Below are positions 59,284 through 64,000 of a DNA stretch of 64,000 nt, piece after piece. The DNA is taken from contig CM059582.1 of NCBI GenBank assembly GCA_030407085.1, positions 23,263,001 through 23,327,000 of the forward strand. The letters run 5' to 3'. Each line of letters begins with the position of its first letter. Within the stretch, counting starts at the first letter, position 1. Position numbers and translations under genes: made by a program. Under the pieces are notes generated by a model. The model was not told where the DNA came from, made no database searches, and was given only the letters and a program-made list of their open reading frames with translations. This stretch comes from Trichopria drosophilae. Lineage: Eukaryota; Arthropoda; Insecta; Hymenoptera; Diapriidae.

Positions 59284-60676
59284 TCATAAACTGTCATGTC
59301 GGTCCCATCGCGATTTAGTCCCATATGGGTTCAGAAAAGTCGACGTAAAATAGTATTAAAAAAAAAACGTTTTAGACTCAACTTTTAAAACTCAGACTAT
59401 AGCTTTATGCAGAAATGGAAAGGTAATTCTTGTAACATCTTCACTTGAGTGCTCCTTTTATCTAATACCTCATGTCATCAAGAAGAAAGAAATTTAATTT
59501 TTTGTATAATGCATTCGCCTTGTCCTCATTTCACATTCACACCAGGTTGATTTAATATATAAAAAATACAGCTTCACATGGGAAATTAACAAAAAGAAAG
59601 AAAACCCAAAGAATCTTATTCGTGAAAAATAAACCATAAAAAACTAATGAGACGAGCCCATAAAAAGGAATTTAATTACCCTTTATATTCGTATTTTAAT
59701 TAATTCTATTTATATTGATCTGAATCTTTATAACTTTAAAAAAATTTTACGCTATCTTGAATCAAAAAAGCACAAAAAATATAACAGTATATGAATTTTT
59801 AGAAATATATTTATTATTTTCTTCAACTCCTGGATCACTGAATCGAAACCTTTCATTAATGTCAATTTTTAATCGAACTAACTATTAAGCAACCTCCGGA
59901 ATACTCAGAGATATAATTGCTTGGCCAGGTATAATATTAATTACTTTGAAAATGTCCAGAATTAATTATTGAAAAGAAAAACCACTATAGCAAATATTAA
60001 AAGAAAAAATTATTTTTTAAGTAACATGATTATGCTTGTTCTTATTTGTTTAATGTTTTTTGTTCCGTATTATATACGTTCATGTTTGTTTTTATGTCGC
60101 AATTATTTCCACGAATTAAACTTGTTAAGTAAGGTATTAATAACTTTGTAACAAACAAAAGAATTGTACATGATGCTGACGTCATAACTTTTACGTTCCC
60201 ATCTTGAAAGGATTACCGAACATTAAATGCTAACCTTATGTGTTTATCAAGTTTAGAGAGTATGCTGCCACGGATTATTTTAATGAATTATTTTATTACT
60301 TCATTTTCAAAAGTTTTGTCGATTTTTTTCATATAATATTGATAATAATACTACATGATGTGAACTACATGTATAAATAATATTATTTACTGTTGTCTTA
60401 ACAGTTCTCAGTAGCTGGGCAATCTTTTTATGTATCAATTATTTTTCGTTTGTTTTTCATCTTCTCAAACATTTTATCTTTAGAGTAACTTTCTCGCCAT
60501 TGAAAATTAATGAAGTATGGTCGAAATAAATAAATATAACAATGCCTTAAAGTTTCACTACATTTATAACTCTTTAACATATACATACATAGCAATTATT
60601 AGATTATAAAATACATTTAAAATGCTTAAAATTATCTAAAAAAACCAATAGTTTTGTTATGATTTCCTATATTGTG
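59284..60676. other. AT-rich stretch without recognisable genes
   Basis: Nothing supported. TGACGTCA occurs at 60177-60184 without other promoter signals. Confidence 0.45.
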
Positions 60677-60679
60677 CAG

Positions 60680-60778
60680 GCGGCTGATGACGTAATGAAT
60701 TCCAAATCAATTCAACACTTGCAAGTTAATAACGTTATAAAGCTTCGAAGGAAAGGAAAAATGTTAAAATCACTTTAA
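60680..60778 (+). CDS. Candidate terminal exon, weak
   Basis: After TTTCCTATATTGTGCAG, an acceptor-like sequence, 32 codons are open to TAA. The peptide begins AADDVMNSKSIQHLQVNN and ends in a basic stretch (KLRRKGKMLKSL). It starts in phase 0, the phase in which the plus-strand reading of exon 1-81 ends, but dozens of exons could lie between and nothing links them. It may be chance. Confidence 0.2.
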   Translation, partial: AADDVMNSKSIQHLQVNNVIKLRRKGKMLKSL

Positions 60779-62243
60779 AAACGGGATTAATTGTGAATGT
60801 ACCCATTAAATTGTGGTGATAACTGAAATTCAATAACGTGTAACGTTGATAATAATTATTAGTATCTTACTTAACTACTTTGTTATTTACTGTGACAACA
60901 AAGTAATTAGTTTTGTTTGAAATTTATAAAGGACCTCGGATAAAAATGGAAATGCCCCTGCAGAATATGTTTTAAATCGCTATTTCGGGGCATCATGATG
61001 TAAACTTTTAAATAGTTTCGGTTTGGCGTTGTGGATCAGTTTTTTTTTATTTGACATAACCTTTACTGTACAAATGGGGTGTATTTCACCCCAGAGATGG
61101 TCCCTGGTACTTATGGCATATCATTACTTATAGGGGCCAACAAAAATAAGGTGAATCAGGGTAATTGCGTGGGTGTGTAATCCAAGTAAAAATTTAATAT
61201 CGACGATAGATTTCTCATGGATTCGCGGAGATTCTCCTTTACAAGTTAGTGCTTAGTTTTATCATAAAATTATATTTTTTACATTTTATACTTTATATGC
61301 AGTATTTTATACTATATGTATAGTAGTACCCATTTTATAAATTTAAATATTTGCACAAAAAACATTTAAACCGCATTTTTGCCTTGCTTTAAAATTCCAA
61401 AACGGCAACGGAGATCTACATACTACATCAAAGATGTGGTACTAAATTACTGCGATACAATGACTCCATATAAAAGAATACATCAGTACATTAAAAAGAA
61501 TGACTAAAAACGTCTGTCATGGACCAACGGCATGTCACTCTAAGAATTACAGCAGACATTGCTTGTACAAGAAATTTCATATTTCTGTTTTTGTCTGCAG
61601 CAATAATTTTTTAATATTTTCCTATGATAAATAATTCCTATGGTTCTTGCTGAATTTACTAATTTCTTGTACGAGTGATGGCAATGGTAGTAGTTTTTCG
61701 TGTTTTATTAGAATTTACTTATGTATTCTTTTGAATAAAGTCATCATTTTCAGTAATTTTGAAGCAGACGAGCAGCACAATATGCTTGCATTTGCCACTG
61801 TTTTTAAATTAAGAAAAAAGTTCCAAAAATTTTTTTTCAAAATATTTCACCGTATCAAATCTATTTACAATATGATGAAAAAGATTTTATATAAAATATG
61901 AAATGCGAAATATATCATTTTATGGTAAAACAAAGCTTGAACTTTTAAATATTGATCAAACGCACATAAGTTTACAATACGATATACGATATTACAATAC
62001 ATAATTAACATCCATCAAAATTTATGCCACGCTGATGTTTGGTTGCGCCAACCGCCTTTACTGAGGACCAACAATAAATTAATCGGAAAATCAGAAAATT
62101 TTGAATGTAGACTTACGAAATTGTATTTAGAATTTTGTTTTAAATCTTTAAATATTATTTTGTCAAGGTACAAGATTTTTACATTGAAAATAATCAATAC
62201 GAAACCAGAGATTACATTTCTCAGTTTCTTAACATTCGTCGAG
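60779..62243. other. AT-rich stretch without recognisable genes
   Basis: The segment 60940-61160 is slightly GC-richer, with ATGCCCC and GGGGCAT in inverted order. The frame at 61647-61901 is Phe/Lys/Asn-rich and unconvincing. Confidence 0.45.
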
Positions 62244-62980
62244 TTGGGTGCGGGTCGAAAAACCGACAGAACAAAAAACCGACAGTCTAACAACCGAGAG
62301 TCAAAAAACCGAAAATCGAACAGCCGACAGTCAAAAAGCCGACATATAAAAATTAGGCAAATCGACAAGCGGACGGTCATTTTTTGAATTGCTGGTTTTT
62401 TGACTGTCGGCGGTTCGATATTCAAAAAGCCGACAGACAAACAGCTGACACGTCAAAAAGCCGACGGGCAAACTGCCGACACACAAAAAAACCGACAGTC
62501 GAAAATTCAAATTGTCATAATACGGATAGTCAAAAACCGACACTTCTAGGAATCAACTACCAAAAATCTGACATATAAAAAATACACACATCGATAAACG
62601 GGTAGACAATTTTTGAAGTGTCATTTCTTTTACTGTCGGGTTTTTGGCAGTCGGTTCTTCAATATGTGGGTTATTTGAATGTCGGTTTTTCAACTGAAAA
62701 AGTAGTTTGACGCGTCGGTTTTTTTAATATCGGTTTCCTGATTGTGTCGGGTTTTTGACGATCGATATTATGATTATCAGTATTATGATATTCGGTTTTT
62801 CTACTATCGGCTTTTTGACGTGTCGGCTGTTTCCCTGTCGGTTCTTGAAATGTCCGTTTTTTGTCTGTCGGCATTTGAAGTGTCGGTTTTTTGCCTGTCG
62901 GCTTTTTGATTGTTGGTATTTTGACTGTCGGTATTCGGACCTGTCGGCTTTTCGAATTGTCGGTTTTTCGATTCATGCGG
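62244..62980. mobile_element. Foldback array of about 15-bp AAAAACCGACAGTC units
   Basis: The left part (62255-62545) carries many copies of CCGACAG plus AAAAA on the plus strand, about every 15-16 bases. The right part (62630-62972) carries the complement CTGTCGG plus TTTTT at similar spacing. The outermost units, TCGAAAAACCGACA at 62255-62268 and its complement at 62958-62971, match exactly. Inside, two centres (62342-62400 and 62571-62630, both ACATATAAAAA then ATCGA-AA-CGG and ATTTTTTGAA) show that a smaller hairpin was duplicated with a 229-bp step. The Lys/Pro/Thr- or Asp/Arg-rich peptides from all frames (62015-63028) are translations of the repeat and not genes. Confidence 0.85.
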
Positions 62981-64000
62981 TAGATCCATTTTATTTTTAA
63001 ATGAAGACGTATGAAAATAGGCATACAAAAAATAGTGCGGTAAATATTGTTTTGAAGTCGTAAAAAACGCGAATGGAATTGTCCTGCTTCTCAGCAGTAC
63101 ATTTGTTATTTGTTTGTAAACTAATTTGTTTACAGGATATAAGAAGTACTACATAAATGGAACAATTTTCTAAGATTTTATAAATGTAATAATTGTACAT
63201 CCAGGGTTGTCCCGAGGCTGAAGTTCATTATCAGTATTAAAAATTAATCTTTATTAATGTTTTTAATAGTGAATTTAAGACCTTGCGCTTAAAGATAATA
63301 TATATTTGTAGTTATTACAGAACTCATCAATGAATTAACCTTTTAGAAATCCATTTAAGACATAAAAGTTATGATATGAAACAAATGGTAACGTATTGTA
63401 TCAACAAATTTCTGAATAACTTAGAATATATGACAATTAATTAGAAATTATATTATGTAAAGTTCTTAATATCTTATTTAAAAAAGCTATAAAATATGTA
63501 TTTGAAGAAATTGTACAAAACTAAACTAGTGACATCCAAAATCGAATACTAATATAGAAGAGTACACTCGCAACTTAGTGAAATTAACATTAACCTATGT
63601 TTGGAACTAATCGATAGTAATGACTGAATTTATTATAGAAATCAACTGATTGTTTTACTCTAGTATGCACGTATCACTCGTTTAGTACATTCACTATTAC
63701 ATACTACACCTTTGTGTAAGGAATTTAAAAAGCAGTTATTCAAAAATGTAATTGGAAAAATAGTTCAATTTGCTCATGTTGAATATTATTAATTCATTTT
63801 AAAGAACAGCAGAAGAAAAAGGATTGTAAAGTAAATTTTATAGTCTGATAATTTTATATCCCATTAAAAATTTGTAATAGAAAAAAGCTCCGCTTTTATA
63901 ACTTTTTACATGCACGATTAAAACTTTTAAGATGCAACCGTGTATGAAATTTAATGACATTGTCAATTACAGTATTTTTAATAAACGTGGTCATGAAATT
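62981..64000. other. AT-rich stretch without recognisable genes
   Basis: Nothing supported up to the window end. Confidence 0.5.

Noticed and set aside
62255..62972. CRISPR-like regular short repeats
   Set aside because: The setting is eukaryotic, units are contiguous without unique spacers of fixed length, and orientation flips at the centre.
62015..63028. Overlapping long frames on both strands rich in Lys/Pro/Thr or Asn/Arg/Ser repeats
   Set aside because: They are translations of the CCGACAG foldback array, open in several frames at once because the unit lacks stops.

Overview
The window reads as AT-rich animal nuclear DNA, most likely from an insect. It has no bacterial-style gene packing. 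Exon-like pieces with GT/AG splice signals sit far apart in sequence rich in inverted-repeat transposons. A (TTAGG)n block points to arthropods; blocks like it are frequent in Hymenoptera, so a wasp, ant, bee or sawfly is a reasonable guess, but the sequence does not prove it. Almost all long open frames are chance frames in AT-rich DNA or lie inside repeats. The window may be largely one or a few very long introns or intergenic spans.

Host gene parts. The best coding exon is on the minus strand at 56822-57063. It encodes a glycine-zipper transmembrane helix followed by a basic, then acidic, cytoplasmic stretch, and has a branch site, an acceptor and a strong GTGAGT donor. The layout resembles the N-terminus of synaptotagmin-like proteins, but I cannot name the gene. 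At 1-81 a GC-rich block ends at a donor-like CAG|GTATAT on the plus strand. It is also open on the minus strand in the phase needed to follow the transmembrane exon. If that reading holds, nearly the whole window is one intron of about 57 kb. Weaker exon candidates are at 5585-5646, 36049-36077, 49614-49721 and 60680-60778.

Regulatory-looking islands. Three blocks are clearly richer in G+C and CpG than their surroundings: about 12950-13560 (palindromic NRF1-like site, CCAAT box and CRE-like site packed together), 26400-26830 and 42060-42720 (with a TATAAAAGG box). A CTCF-like site lies at 25791-25805, with a second inverted half about 150 bp on.

Mobile DNA dominates. A broken Penelope-like retroelement (34952-35880) keeps reverse-transcriptase motifs in the right order, with frameshifts, a stop codon, a deleted catalytic-motif region and no visible endonuclease. 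At least ten non-autonomous inverted-repeat DNA elements are visible. Several are filled with their own short, mostly palindromic motif: GTCGAATTAT at 6.3-7.3 kb, AAGAGGTCTT at 27.1-28.9 kb, CCTGATCAGG at 41.0-41.9 kb, CAGTACTGA at 53.5-54.3 kb and AAAAACCGACAGTC at 62.2-63.0 kb. Long foldbacks at 17.4-18.5 kb and 52.4-53.0 kb could form hairpin RNA hundreds of bases long. Degenerate tRNA-derived pieces (SINE-like) occur at 11.1, 19.1, 43.5, 43.9 and 59.3 kb.

No complete gene, rRNA, intact tRNA, CRISPR array or recognisable viral gene is visible. Divergent exons without long open frames could have been missed by eye.
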